Shown here: piece by piece, positions 17,822 through 26,466 of the stretch | Numbering within the stretch: the first letter of the stretch is position 1 | How the letters are laid out: every line of letters starts with the position of its first letter | Source: Geothermobacter hydrogeniphilus | GTDB lineage: Bacteria > Desulfobacterota > Desulfuromonadia > Desulfuromonadales > Geothermobacteraceae | Direction: 5' to 3' | Length of the DNA: 64,000 nucleotides | NCBI RefSeq assembly: GCF_002898515.1 | Contig: NZ_PPFX01000005.1 | Span: 62,001-126,000, forward strand | The notes under the pieces: model-generated | Seen by the model: only the letters and a program-made list of their open reading frames with translations | Told to the model about the DNA's origin: nothing | Database searches by the model: none | Program-made: the position numbers and the translations under genes

Positions 17822-18530
17822 AAAAACGGTCGTCATCCACCAGCCCGACTTCCTGCCCTGGCTCGGCTTCTTCCAGCGTCTGCTGTACGCCGACCTCTAC
17901 CTGGTTCTCGATAACGTCCAGTTTCTCAACAACAGCAGGAGCTGGCACAACCGCGACAAGATCAAAACCCCCCGGGGCGAACGCTGGCTCACTGTCAGTG
18001 TCAGGAAAACGGCACAGAAAACCCCGATCAACCAGGTGCTGCTGGCCGACAACACCGACTGGCGGGAACGTAATCTCTCTCTGCTCAAACACCATTACCG
18101 TCGTGCCCCATTTTTCGACCAGATCTATCCGGAACTGGAAAAACTCTACCGGTCTCCGGCGACAACCCTGATCGATTTCAACCTGCGCTCGATCAAAATG
18201 CTGCTGCGGCTGTTCGCCATCGACATTCCACTGCGCCTCGCCGGCGAACTGAATCCCGCCGGGAGCAGCAATGCCATGCTGGTTGATCTGCTGAAAAAAA
18301 CCGCCGCCGACCGTTACCTGTCGGGGAACGGCGCCCGCGCCTATTTCGACCCGGAGCCCTTTCGGGAGGCCGGTATCAAGGTCTGCTGGCAGAGCTTCCG
18401 CCACCCGGTCTATCCGCAACTGCATGGTGACTTCATCCCCGGCCTGAGCAGCATCGACCTGTTCTTCAATTGCGGGATCGAACAATCCCGCGCCATCCTG
18501 CGATCCACCATGGAAGGAGTGCGGTCATGA
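17811..18530 (+). CDS. WbqC-family protein
   Basis: A 239-residue WbqC-like protein. The family occurs in O-antigen and flagellin glycan loci, with no firmly assigned reaction known to me. Seen: the starting block VVIHQPDFLPWLGFFQRLL, then DNVQFLNNSRSWHNRDKI and a C-terminal HPVYPQLHGDFIPGLSSIDLLF-type block, all characteristic. The likely role is transfer or modification of a sugar substituent. It overlaps pseG-like by 11 bases and the deacetylase by four, so it is part of one tightly coupled operon. Confidence 0.88.
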   Translation: MCSEKTVVIHQPDFLPWLGFFQRLLYADLYLVLDNVQFLNNSRSWHNRDKIKTPRGERWLTVSVRKTAQKTPINQVLLADNTDWRERNLSLLKHHYRRAPFFDQIYPELEKLYRSPATTLIDFNLRSIKMLLRLFAIDIPLRLAGELNPAGSSNAMLVDLLKKTAADRYLSGNGARAYFDPEPFREAGIKVCWQSFRHPVYPQLHGDFIPGLSSIDLFFNCGIEQSRAILRSTMEGVRS

Positions 18531-19156
18531 ACATCCTCGCCATCGGCGCCCATTTCGACGATATCGAACTCGGCTGCGGCGGCGCTCTGGCCAGACACAT
18601 CGCCCAGGGGGACAAGGTCTACGCCTTCGTCGCCTCGACCTCCGGCTTCACCGGCTACAACAAGGAAATGATCCGCTCCAACGAAACCGCTCTCAACGAG
18701 GGCCGCCGGGCGATGGAGATCCTCGGGGTCGAACTTTTCTGCGGCGACTGCGAAACCTTTGCGGTCGAGTTCACCGAAGCCCTTAATGTCCAGATTCTCC
18801 GGATCGTTGAAGAGAAACATATCCACCGCGTCTACACCCACTGGGACAGCGACATCCACCACGACCACCAGGCCCTGGCCAAAGCTTCGCTGCACTGTTG
18901 CCGGCACGTCCCCAGGATGCTCATGTATCGCAGTAACTGGTATCACTCAACCACTGATTTCAAAGGCAATTTCTATATCGACATCACCGATTTCTGGGGC
19001 ATCAAGGAGGAGGCCGTCAAGGCCCACACCTCGGAGCTGGAACGCACCGGCTACAAGTGGTTGCGGTTTTTCAAGAACGAGGCGGAAAACGCCGGTCAGC
19101 GGATCGGCGTGACTTACGCCGAAGTCTTTGAAGTGGTGAAGTGGCTCGAACCCTGA
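18527..19156 (+). CDS. PIG-L family deacetylase
   Basis: Zinc-dependent N-deacetylase of the PIG-L/LmbE type, 209 residues. The metal motif at the N terminus is AHFDDIELGCGG; the usual form is AHPDD, so Phe replaces Pro. A second motif, HWDSDIHHDHQAL, supplies the later histidines. Start at the ATGA overlap with wbqC. It probably removes an acetyl group from an amino sugar of the flagellar glycan, possibly before a different acyl group is added. The substrate is inferred from context only. Confidence 0.85.
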   Translation: MNILAIGAHFDDIELGCGGALARHIAQGDKVYAFVASTSGFTGYNKEMIRSNETALNEGRRAMEILGVELFCGDCETFAVEFTEALNVQILRIVEEKHIHRVYTHWDSDIHHDHQALAKASLHCCRHVPRMLMYRSNWYHSTTDFKGNFYIDITDFWGIKEEAVKAHTSELERTGYKWLRFFKNEAENAGQRIGVTYAEVFEVVKWLEP

Positions 19157-19195
19157 TCCTTCATTTCATTCGCATGAGCTGAACAGGAGACCGAA

Positions 19196-20215
19196 ATGAC
19201 AGCAAGCAAACGCGAGCGGGATGTCAACACCCTCTGCTCCTTTCTCAACTTCAACACCACCTGGGAAGCGGACATGGGCGACGATTTTCTCCGCTATCGC
19301 CGAGCCTGGCAGGAAAACACCCGCCATAAAACCCTGACCCGCTTCCCGATGCATCTCGATTTCGACCTGACCAACGCCTGCACCCTTGCCTGCCCTTTCT
19401 GCCCGCGCACCCAACTGGTCAGGCAGGGTCGCTATCCGGGAACCTACCGGATGTCGTTCGAAGTCTATGAAAAAGCTCTGCGCGAAGGCGCGGAAAAGGG
19501 CCTGCTGGCGATCAATCTCAACGCCGGCGGGGAGCCGCTGCTGCACCCCGACCTGCCGCGGATGGTGAAGCTGGCCGCGGATCTCGGCATTCTCGACATC
19601 ATGCTGCATACCAGCGCCGTCCACCTCGACGAGGCCTTGGCCCGATCGCTGATCGAAGGCGGTCTGACCAAGCTGATCATCTCCTTCGATTCGCCGATCC
19701 CGGACCACTACGAACAGCTGCGCAAGAATGCCCGCTTCGATGCGGTGGTCGCCAATATCAACCGCGCCATTGAACTGAAAAAGGAATTGCGTTCCCTGAC
19801 GCCCTTCATCCGCATCAACATGGTGCAGATGAAAGAGAACCACCAAGAACGGCAGCAGATGATCGACCTCTGGCGCGAGCGGATCGACGGCCTCGGCTTC
19901 CTCGAATACATCAACTACTACCAGTGGGACGACCGGGACCGCTACGTTCATCCGGTCCGCTACCAGGAAGATTTCGTCTGTGAAAAACCCTGGCAGCGGC
20001 TCGGCATCGCTCATGACGGCCGCATCAAATTCTGCCACCTCGACGACCTCGACGAGGTGACCCTCGGCTCAATCGTTGACACCCCCATCGAAAAGGCCTG
20101 GCAGGGCTCGCAGATGCAGGCCTACCGCGAACTGCAGCAACAGGGACGAATCAGGGAAATCGAACTCTGTTCGCGCTGCAGTACGCCGATGATGCCGGAG
20201 GAGCCACGACCGTGA
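19196..20215 (+). CDS. Radical SAM/SPASM protein 1
   Basis: A 339-residue radical SAM enzyme. The [4Fe-4S] cluster motif CTLACPFC gives cysteines at residues 62, 66 and 69. NAGGEPLLHPDL is the usual GGEP element. A C-terminal SPASM-like region has a Cys at about 267, a second in KFCHLDD and a final CSRC pair. AGGAGA precedes the ATG. The radical SAM core starts late, after a ~50-residue N-terminal extension that it shares with the next gene. The substrate is unknown: a sugar modification is inferred from context, and there is no small peptide precursor gene beside it. Confidence 0.88.
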   Translation: MTASKRERDVNTLCSFLNFNTTWEADMGDDFLRYRRAWQENTRHKTLTRFPMHLDFDLTNACTLACPFCPRTQLVRQGRYPGTYRMSFEVYEKALREGAEKGLLAINLNAGGEPLLHPDLPRMVKLAADLGILDIMLHTSAVHLDEALARSLIEGGLTKLIISFDSPIPDHYEQLRKNARFDAVVANINRAIELKKELRSLTPFIRINMVQMKENHQERQQMIDLWRERIDGLGFLEYINYYQWDDRDRYVHPVRYQEDFVCEKPWQRLGIAHDGRIKFCHLDDLDEVTLGSIVDTPIEKAWQGSQMQAYRELQQQGRIREIELCSRCSTPMMPEEPRP

Positions 20216-21252
20216 CGACCACCACTGAAACTGAAAAAGTCACCGATTACAGCCGCCGGGGCGATATCGACACCTACCTGGGACAATTGCAGGGTGAAGT
20301 CTTCCGCCGCTACCGAAAAGAATGGCGTCAGGCGGAAAAGGAATTGCAATTCTTCCCCTACCCCCTGTTCCTGGTGGTCGAGACGGTCAACACCTGCAAT
20401 CTCAGCTGTGCCATGTGCTTCCGCAGCCGGACGCCGAGCCCGCAACCGGCGATGATGTCCCTTGACGATTACCGTCGGCTGATCCGGGAGGCGGGCCGGC
20501 TCGGCTGTCCGTCCCTTTCCCTCAACCTCAACAACGAGCCGCTGCTCGACCCGCTGCTGGTCGAACGGGTCGCCCTGGCCAGGGAAGCCGGGTTCATCGA
20601 TATCCGCCTCAACACCAACGGCATCCTGCTGACCCCGGAGAAATCCCGGGAACTGATCGCCGCTGGACTGACCCGGTTGTCGGTCAGCATTGACGCCGCC
20701 AGTGAGGAGACCTACCGCCGCATCCGCACCGGCGGCGACTACCAACGGCTGCTGAACAACCTGGAGGCCTTTGTCGCCATCCGCGACGAACTGCGGGCTC
20801 CGTTGCCGGTACTGCGCTGCACCCTGGTCAAGATCCGTGAAAACGAACATGAAGTTGATGCGTTCATCGACAACTGGCAACAGCACGCAGATTACGTTTC
20901 GATTCAAAGTTACGTTCCGCACAGCAATGATGACGAATCGATGACACTGCACCCGGCTCAGCAGGCAAAGAGTGCCGACGTGACCTGTTCCCAACCCTTT
21001 GAACGACTGGTGGTCACGGTCGACGGCAACGTCCTGCCCTGCTGCTCGCCACAGGGGGCGGAGATCGTTCTCGGCCGATTGGACGACACCGGCCTGGCGA
21101 AGATCTGGAACGGCCCGAAGGCGATGAATCTGCGGCGGATGATGCGGAGCCGCTGCTGGCATGGTCACCCGGTCTGCAGTTCCTGCCTGAACGGCACCTT
21201 CGGCAGCCACGAGAACCGGCAAACCGCCCTTCTGGAAAAGGAAACAGCATGA
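20212..21252 (+). CDS. Radical SAM/SPASM protein 2
   Basis: A 346-residue radical SAM enzyme that starts with GTG in a GTGA overlap with the previous gene, with GGAGGAG upstream. Cluster cysteines are at 62, 66 and 69 (CNLSCAMC), exactly the positions in protein 1, and the N-terminal extension is similar, so the two are probably old paralogues. GGEP is replaced by LNNEPLLDPLL. The SPASM region shows LPCCSPQG and a final CSSC. The function is unknown; coupling to the glycan operon suggests action on the same product. Confidence 0.88.
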   Translation: MTTTTETEKVTDYSRRGDIDTYLGQLQGEVFRRYRKEWRQAEKELQFFPYPLFLVVETVNTCNLSCAMCFRSRTPSPQPAMMSLDDYRRLIREAGRLGCPSLSLNLNNEPLLDPLLVERVALAREAGFIDIRLNTNGILLTPEKSRELIAAGLTRLSVSIDAASEETYRRIRTGGDYQRLLNNLEAFVAIRDELRAPLPVLRCTLVKIRENEHEVDAFIDNWQQHADYVSIQSYVPHSNDDESMTLHPAQQAKSADVTCSQPFERLVVTVDGNVLPCCSPQGAEIVLGRLDDTGLAKIWNGPKAMNLRRMMRSRCWHGHPVCSSCLNGTFGSHENRQTALLEKETA

Positions 21253-22697
21253 GAAACGGACGCGTCCTGTTTATCATTCATGACAACTACCAGGATTTCA
21301 ATTACTTCCCCCTCGGGGTGGCCTACCTGGCCGCCGTCCTGCGCGATGCCGGGGCGGATGTCCAGATCTACTGCCAGGATCTCTACCACCAGTCGAACGA
21401 AGAGCTGGCCGCGTATCTCGACGACAATACCTTCGACCTGATCGGCATCGGCTTTCTGGCCGCTCGTTTCAAGGAAACCGTTGAAGAGCTGTGCCGGGTC
21501 GTCACCCGGCACAAGAAGGAGGCCTGGCTGGTGCTCGGCGGCCATGGGCCATCGGCATTGCCCGCCTACATGCTGCAAAGAACCGGCGCCGACGTGGTCG
21601 CCATCGGCGATGCCGAGCAGACGGTCGTCGAACTCCTGCACGGCAAAATCTCGGGGACCCCGGCCATCGGCGACATCAGGGGAATCGCCTGGCGCCGCGG
21701 CAGTGAGGTTCACCACAACCGGCCACGTCCCGCCATCCGCGACCTCGACAGCCTGCCGCTGCCGGCCTGGGAGCTGTTCCCGATGCGGGACTATATCGGC
21801 AGCGTGCACTTCGCCGGGCAGCCGGAGGATGTCGACCGCAGCCTGGCGCTGATTTCCTCCCGCGGCTGTGTCAACGCCTGCAGTTTCTGCCACCGCCTCG
21901 AAAGCGGCTACCGGGTGCGGAGCGTTGACAACGTGCTGGATGAACTGCAACTGCTGATCGAGCGCTACCGGATCGAATATTTCCTCTTCCTTGACGAGAT
22001 GTTCATCCTCAATAAGAAAAGACTGCTCGAATTCGAACGCAAACTGGATCAGCGCGGCATGCAGATCCGGTTTTCCTGCGCCGCCCGGGTCGATATCATC
22101 GACCGTGAGGTGGCCGGCATTCTGAAACGCTGCGGCTGCAGGTTCATCACCTTCGGCATCGAATCGACCAACGACAACGTCCTGCGGCTGATGCGCAAGA
22201 ACACCACCCTTCAGAAGAACATCAGGGCCGTGGAAGCGGTCAACGAGGTCGGCGGCATCGGGCTCTCTCTCAACCTGCTGTGGGGAAACATCGGCGATAC
22301 CGAGGAAAGCCTGCGCACCAACGTCGAGTTCATCAAACGCTACAACAACTACCAGCAGGTCAGAACCATCCGTCCGCCGACCCCCTATCCCGGCAGCGCG
22401 CTCTACCAGTACGCCATCGAGCAGGGCCTGCTGACCGGCCCGGACGATTTCTTCGACCGCTTCAGCAACTCGGATCGCTACCTGGTCAACTTCACCGACC
22501 TCCCCCTGGACAGGTTCTACCGGCTTCTGCTGGAGGCGAACCGCGACCTGATCCTCGACCATTACCGGCACACCGGAGGTGACATGGAGGAAGCGCGGCG
22601 ATTGATCCGGCAGTTCGAAGATCTCTACAGCGGCCGCAACGACCATTTTCGCGGCGCGCGGGACTACACGCCCCGGCAACGGCTGCAGAGGATCTGA
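21249..22697 (+). CDS. B12-binding-type radical SAM protein
   Basis: A 482-residue protein with a B12-binding-like N-terminal domain (residues 1-135, FPLGVAYLAAVLRDAGADVQ and LVLGGHGPSALP). A radical SAM core follows with CVNACSFC (cysteines 207, 211, 214) and a late FGIESTNDNVLRLMRKN block. Proteins of this layout include methyltransferases, ring-rearranging enzymes and cyclases. The classical cobalamin DxHxxG is not obvious, so cobalamin binding is uncertain. It overlaps protein 2 by ATGA and lies four bases before the glycosyltransferase gene. Confidence 0.85.
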   Translation: MRNGRVLFIIHDNYQDFNYFPLGVAYLAAVLRDAGADVQIYCQDLYHQSNEELAAYLDDNTFDLIGIGFLAARFKETVEELCRVVTRHKKEAWLVLGGHGPSALPAYMLQRTGADVVAIGDAEQTVVELLHGKISGTPAIGDIRGIAWRRGSEVHHNRPRPAIRDLDSLPLPAWELFPMRDYIGSVHFAGQPEDVDRSLALISSRGCVNACSFCHRLESGYRVRSVDNVLDELQLLIERYRIEYFLFLDEMFILNKKRLLEFERKLDQRGMQIRFSCAARVDIIDREVAGILKRCGCRFITFGIESTNDNVLRLMRKNTTLQKNIRAVEAVNEVGGIGLSLNLLWGNIGDTEESLRTNVEFIKRYNNYQQVRTIRPPTPYPGSALYQYAIEQGLLTGPDDFFDRFSNSDRYLVNFTDLPLDRFYRLLLEANRDLILDHYRHTGGDMEEARRLIRQFEDLYSGRNDHFRGARDYTPRQRLQRI

Positions 22698-22701
22698 CAC
22701 G

Positions 22702-24774
22702 ATGACGCAAAACAGACCGAAACACCGTCGCGCCAAATCCGCCGGCACCATGCTGGAACGACTGCGGAAACGTACTCCGCGCCAGCGGGCGTCCCTGCTG
22801 AGCAACACCTTCCAGGCCAACTTGACCTTTTTCAAACAACGCGATCCGGCTCTCGCGAGCCTGCTGGAAAGCGGCGGACAAAACCCTTACCAGGTCAGCA
22901 TCAATGACCATTTCCTTGACCTGATCGATACCTCCAGCAACCTGCTCTGTCATCCGCAGAGCGGTCTCGACAGCTTTGCCGAACAGCTGGGCGACTGGCA
23001 CCACCCCGGCTGGATCGATTTTCTCGACCCCCGGCTGCGCCATTATCCACAGGATGAAAACCACGGTCGGCAGCTGATGGCGTTCAGCGAATCGCTGCTG
23101 GCAGCCTTTCCCCAATTCGAAGAGCGCCTGTCCGAAGATCGATTCCAGCTTCCGGAGATCGAAAACGGCCGCCGTTTTTCCCCGGCGGTGGTCTTCGCCG
23201 GTATCTTCCACGGCCTGCACATCGACCATTATCTCAGTCGAACTTCAGTAGCCGATGTCACGCTGATCGAACCGGACAGGTTCAAGTTCCTGGTTTCCTG
23301 CCATTTTCTCGACTACGCCCGGCTCGAACAACGCTGCGGCGGCCTGCGACTGCACGTCGGCGACCCGGTCCCGGATGCCTTCCTGCAGGCAATCCTCACC
23401 CGCAGCTGGATCACCAGCACCGTCTGGCTGCGAGTGCTGCCCGGCTACCGGCTCCCCGAGATCGACAGGATTGTCGAGCGACTGCGGCTGGCCTGGCTGG
23501 CGCTGACCGACGCCTGGGTGCCGGCCGACCGCGAACTGCGCGCCCTCGATCACGCGAAAAAAAACCTTGCGGCAGGGGTGCCGATACTAACCTCGGAACC
23601 GCGACCGGAACCGGAAACCAGGATCGCCGTGGTCGGCGCCGGGCCATCTCTGTGCAACGACCTTGCATGGCTCAAAAAACAGCAACAGCAAATCATCATC
23701 ATCGCAGCTCACACCGCGGTCAGGGTGCTGCTCAAAAACGGTATCAGGCCCGATTTCCAGGTCAGCCTCGATCCCGAATGGGACGACGCGACCCTGCGGC
23801 GGCTCGACCTTGACCGCCGCATTCCGCTGCTGGCGGGCAACCACAAGGATCCGGCAATTCTGCGGCAGTTCGACCAGCCCCTGCTGGTCGCCGTCGACGG
23901 CCTGCCGCAGCCGGTTATCTTCAACTATCAACTTCCTTTCGGGCTGCAGACAACCGGCAACCTGGCCCTCGCCTTCGCCTGTGCCTGTCATCCGCGGACC
24001 CTGCTGTTGCTGGGCATGGATTTCGGTTTTCGCGACAGCAACCGGATTCACGTCAAGGGCGGACATTTCGATGAACAGACAGACCAGGGCGTCGAGATAA
24101 CCGGCAACCGGCAACTTCCGGTTGCCGCAAACTTCCCCTCACGGCAGCCGCTGCTGACCCGCCCCTACTTCAATGACGCCCGGCTGCTGGCCGAAAAGAC
24201 CCTGCGTCAGCTCGAACCGGGGACGCGCATCCTCAATCTCTCGGACGGCGCCCGTATCGCCGGCGCGGACGCGGTCCACTCGAATGAATTTGAACTCGAT
24301 CCCTGGCCGGACAAGGAAGCGGCCCTCGCCGCGCTCAAGGCCGCCTTTGAACCGCCCCGCAGGGGGGAACACTGGCACCCCTTTGCGGATGGGGCCAACC
24401 AGACGGCAGATCTCCTGACAACCGGGCTGCACCGCCTGTTCGACCAGCAGACCATCAGCTGGAGCCACCTGGCCTCGACCCTCAACCGTGCCCAGCACGA
24501 CCTCTTCCAGCTCTGCCGGACCGGGACGACACCGGACCTGCGCCCCCTGCCCTACCTGCGGATCATCAAGGATCTGCTCACCACCTGGTTCCGTTTCCTG
24601 ATCGCCGCCCGCACTCCGGAGGAAACAGCGAATCTTTACCGCAAGGGGCGAGAACTGCTGCTCGGAGCCGCCATGGAGTGGAACGATCACCGGCAACTGG
24701 GACAGCCCACGACAGGGGCGGCGACGGCATCATCCGCTACCCGACAAACCCATCCTCAGCCTCGAGACAGATAA
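22702..24774 (+). CDS. Motility-accessory-factor (Maf/DUF115) flagellin glycosyltransferase
   Basis: A 690-residue DUF115 protein. Maf proteins transfer nonulosonic acids to flagellin in Campylobacter, Helicobacter, Aeromonas and others. Seen: the central sialyltransferase-like Rossmann block AVVGAGPSLCNDLAWLKK (about residues 311-328), then IIIIAAHTAVRVLLKNGIRP and DFQVSLDPE, followed by the GNLALAFACACHPRTLLLLG element. N-terminal and C-terminal helical regions flank it. As the last gene of the island, directly before fliC, it is the expected enzyme that attaches the sugar made by the genes upstream. Confidence 0.9.
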   Translation: MTQNRPKHRRAKSAGTMLERLRKRTPRQRASLLSNTFQANLTFFKQRDPALASLLESGGQNPYQVSINDHFLDLIDTSSNLLCHPQSGLDSFAEQLGDWHHPGWIDFLDPRLRHYPQDENHGRQLMAFSESLLAAFPQFEERLSEDRFQLPEIENGRRFSPAVVFAGIFHGLHIDHYLSRTSVADVTLIEPDRFKFLVSCHFLDYARLEQRCGGLRLHVGDPVPDAFLQAILTRSWITSTVWLRVLPGYRLPEIDRIVERLRLAWLALTDAWVPADRELRALDHAKKNLAAGVPILTSEPRPEPETRIAVVGAGPSLCNDLAWLKKQQQQIIIIAAHTAVRVLLKNGIRPDFQVSLDPEWDDATLRRLDLDRRIPLLAGNHKDPAILRQFDQPLLVAVDGLPQPVIFNYQLPFGLQTTGNLALAFACACHPRTLLLLGMDFGFRDSNRIHVKGGHFDEQTDQGVEITGNRQLPVAANFPSRQPLLTRPYFNDARLLAEKTLRQLEPGTRILNLSDGARIAGADAVHSNEFELDPWPDKEAALAALKAAFEPPRRGEHWHPFADGANQTADLLTTGLHRLFDQQTISWSHLASTLNRAQHDLFQLCRTGTTPDLRPLPYLRIIKDLLTTWFRFLIAARTPEETANLYRKGRELLLGAAMEWNDHRQLGQPTTGAATASSATRQTHPQPRDR

Positions 24775-24783
24775 AAATTCACC

Positions 24784-24811
24784 TAAACCTCCAGTCCCGG
24801 GCGGCCGATAT
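24784..24811 (+). promoter_or_regulatory. Sigma-28 promoter of fliC
   Basis: TAAA at 24784-24787, a 16-base spacer, then GCCGATAT at 24804-24811. The -10 matches the sigma-28 consensus GCCGATAA at seven of eight positions. Predicted transcription start is near 24818, giving a leader of about 125 bases before the fliC ATG at 24945. Confidence 0.8.
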
Positions 24812-24899
24812 GTCATTCTGAACGCGGGGAATACCAGGCCCAGGAGGTACCAGGATCGAGGATGCGGCCCCCCCATGGACGTTCACTTTCACTTGAACC

Positions 24900-24933
24900 G
24901 GGCACGGAAGCCCACCAACACCACCTTCACGGA
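24900..24933 (+). promoter_or_regulatory. CsrA-binding hairpin and overlapping SD site in the fliC leader
   Basis: GGGC (24900-24903) and GCCC (24910-24913) form a perfect four-pair stem closing the hexaloop ACGGAA, which presents GGA as high-affinity CsrA sites do. A second ANGGA motif, ACGGA at 24929-24933, overlaps the Shine-Dalgarno sequence GGAGG of fliC. The two GGA cores are 25 bases apart, suitable for bridging by one CsrA dimer. Known: the Bacillus hag leader has the same two-site design. Binding here is inferred. Confidence 0.65.
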
Positions 24934-24944
24934 GGAAAATTACA

Positions 24945-26369
24945 ATGGCACTGACAATCAACACCAACGTCGCTTCTCTGAACGCCCAGCGAAACCTGAA
25001 CAAATCCCAGAATGCCCTGGGGAAATCGATGCAGCGGCTCTCGTCCGGTCTGCGTATCAACAGCGCCAAGGACGACGCCGCCGGCCTCGCCATCGCCAAC
25101 CGGATGACCTCGCAGATCCGCGGTCTCAACCAGGCCTCCCGGAACGCCAACGACGGCATCTCCCTGGCGCAGACGGCTGAAGGCGCCCTGCAGGAGAGCA
25201 CCAATATCCTGCAGCGTATCCGCGAGCTCTCCCTGCAGTCGGCCAATGACACCAACACCTCGTCCGACCGCTCCTCGATGCAGGCCGAGGTCGGCCAGCT
25301 GCAGAATGAGCTGGATCGTATCGCGACGACCACCACCTTCAACGGTCGCCGCGTCCTCGACGGCTCCTTCACCGGTGCCACTTTCCAGGTCGGTGCCAAC
25401 GCCGGTGAGACGATCTCCTTCAACATCTCCAGCGCCAAGGCCTCCAGCCTCGGCCACATCGCCTCCGGCACCGGCACCGCGGTCACCGCCAACACCACCA
25501 CCGGCATGACCATCGCCGTCGGTTCCGGTACCGCCACCACCATCGCCTCCAGCGCCAACTTCGCCCACGCCACCGACACCACCTACCGTGGCGCGGATTC
25601 GGCCTACGCCAAGGCGGCGGCGATCAACGACGCCGGCATCGCCGGGCTCTCGGTCTCGGCCAAGACCGAGGTCGCCACCACCACCTGGGCCAACATCGGC
25701 GGCACCACCGGTGACACCTATGGCCTCAAGATCAACGGCGTAGACGTTTACTCGACGGGTACCGACGTCTCCGGCGCCGCCCTGACCGTCACCGACGTCC
25801 GCAACGCCATCAATGCGGTCTCCGACCAGACCGGTGTCATCGCCTCCGACGACGGTACCGACCTGACCCTGACCGCCGCTGACGGCCGCAACATCGTCGT
25901 CACCGAGTCCGGCACGTCCACCGGTTTTACCGGCAAGGGTACGGTCGCCGCTTCCGGCAGCGCCAACCGCGGCAAGATCACCATGGATGCCACCGACACC
26001 ATCACTGTCACCGGCGGCACCGAGTCCGGTCTGACCAGCATCGCCAAGGACACCGCCGGGGTCGATTCCATCGACATCTCGACCGCCAACGGCGCCCAGA
26101 CCGCCATCAAGCGGGTCGACGCCGCCCTCGGCGCCATCGACCAGATCCGCGGCGATCTCGGTGCAGTGCAGAACCGCTTCGAAACCACCATCGCCAACCT
26201 GCAGAATGTCGCCGAGAACCTCTCCGCCGCCCGTTCGCGGACCCTCGACGCGGATATCGCCCAGGAAACCTCGGCGATGACCAAGAGCAACATCCTGCAG
26301 CAGGCCGGTGTTTCGATCCTGGCACAGGCCAACCAGGCCCCGCAGCTGGCCCTCTCGCTGCTGAAGTAA
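24945..26369 (+). CDS. fliC: Flagellin FliC
   Basis: Major filament subunit, 474 residues. The N-terminal D0/D1 region ([20 protein letters not shown] and [20 protein letters not shown]) and the C-terminal D1/D0 region ([20 protein letters not shown], ending [17 protein letters not shown]) are classical. The central 190-residue region is rich in Thr, Ser, Ala and Gly, contains a flagellin_IN-like segment ([11 protein letters not shown]), and is the likely O-glycosylation target. GGAGG lies nine bases before the ATG. The gene is under sigma-28 control, with a CsrA site in the leader and a strong terminator after the gene. Confidence 0.98.
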   Translation: MALTINTNVASLNAQRNLNKSQNALGKSMQRLSSGLRINSAKDDAAGLAIANRMTSQIRGLNQASRNANDGISLAQTAEGALQESTNILQRIRELSLQSANDTNTSSDRSSMQAEVGQLQNELDRIATTTTFNGRRVLDGSFTGATFQVGANAGETISFNISSAKASSLGHIASGTGTAVTANTTTGMTIAVGSGTATTIASSANFAHATDTTYRGADSAYAKAAAINDAGIAGLSVSAKTEVATTTWANIGGTTGDTYGLKINGVDVYSTGTDVSGAALTVTDVRNAINAVSDQTGVIASDDGTDLTLTAADGRNIVVTESGTSTGFTGKGTVAASGSANRGKITMDATDTITVTGGTESGLTSIAKDTAGVDSIDISTANGAQTAIKRVDAALGAIDQIRGDLGAVQNRFETTIANLQNVAENLSAARSRTLDADIAQETSAMTKSNILQQAGVSILAQANQAPQLALSLLK

Positions 26370-26386
26370 TCAGGTGAACCGGGTAT

Positions 26387-26416
26387 GGGGGCCGGATGCT
26401 CCGGCCCCCGTTTTTT
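26387..26416 (+). terminator. Rho-independent terminator of fliC
   Basis: A perfect ten-base-pair stem, GGGGGCCGGA (26387-26396) with TCCGGCCCCC (26400-26409), has a three-base loop and is followed by a G and six T residues. It makes fliC a monocistronic unit. Confidence 0.92.
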
Positions 26417-26466
26417 AACCCGATGAACCTGAGGCAAAACCGGATGTTCAGCGAAGGGAGTCAGGC

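Noticed and set aside
19196-22697. Radical SAM genes as a peptide (RiPP) maturation cluster
   Set aside because: No short precursor ORF with a ribosome-binding site is found beside them, and all overlap with glycan genes; a peptide role has no support in the sequence.
26416-26446. Sigma-28 promoter before flaG
   Set aside because: TAAC is present but the only -10-like stretch (ACCGGATG) is three bases too far and lacks the CGATA core shared by the other three sites.
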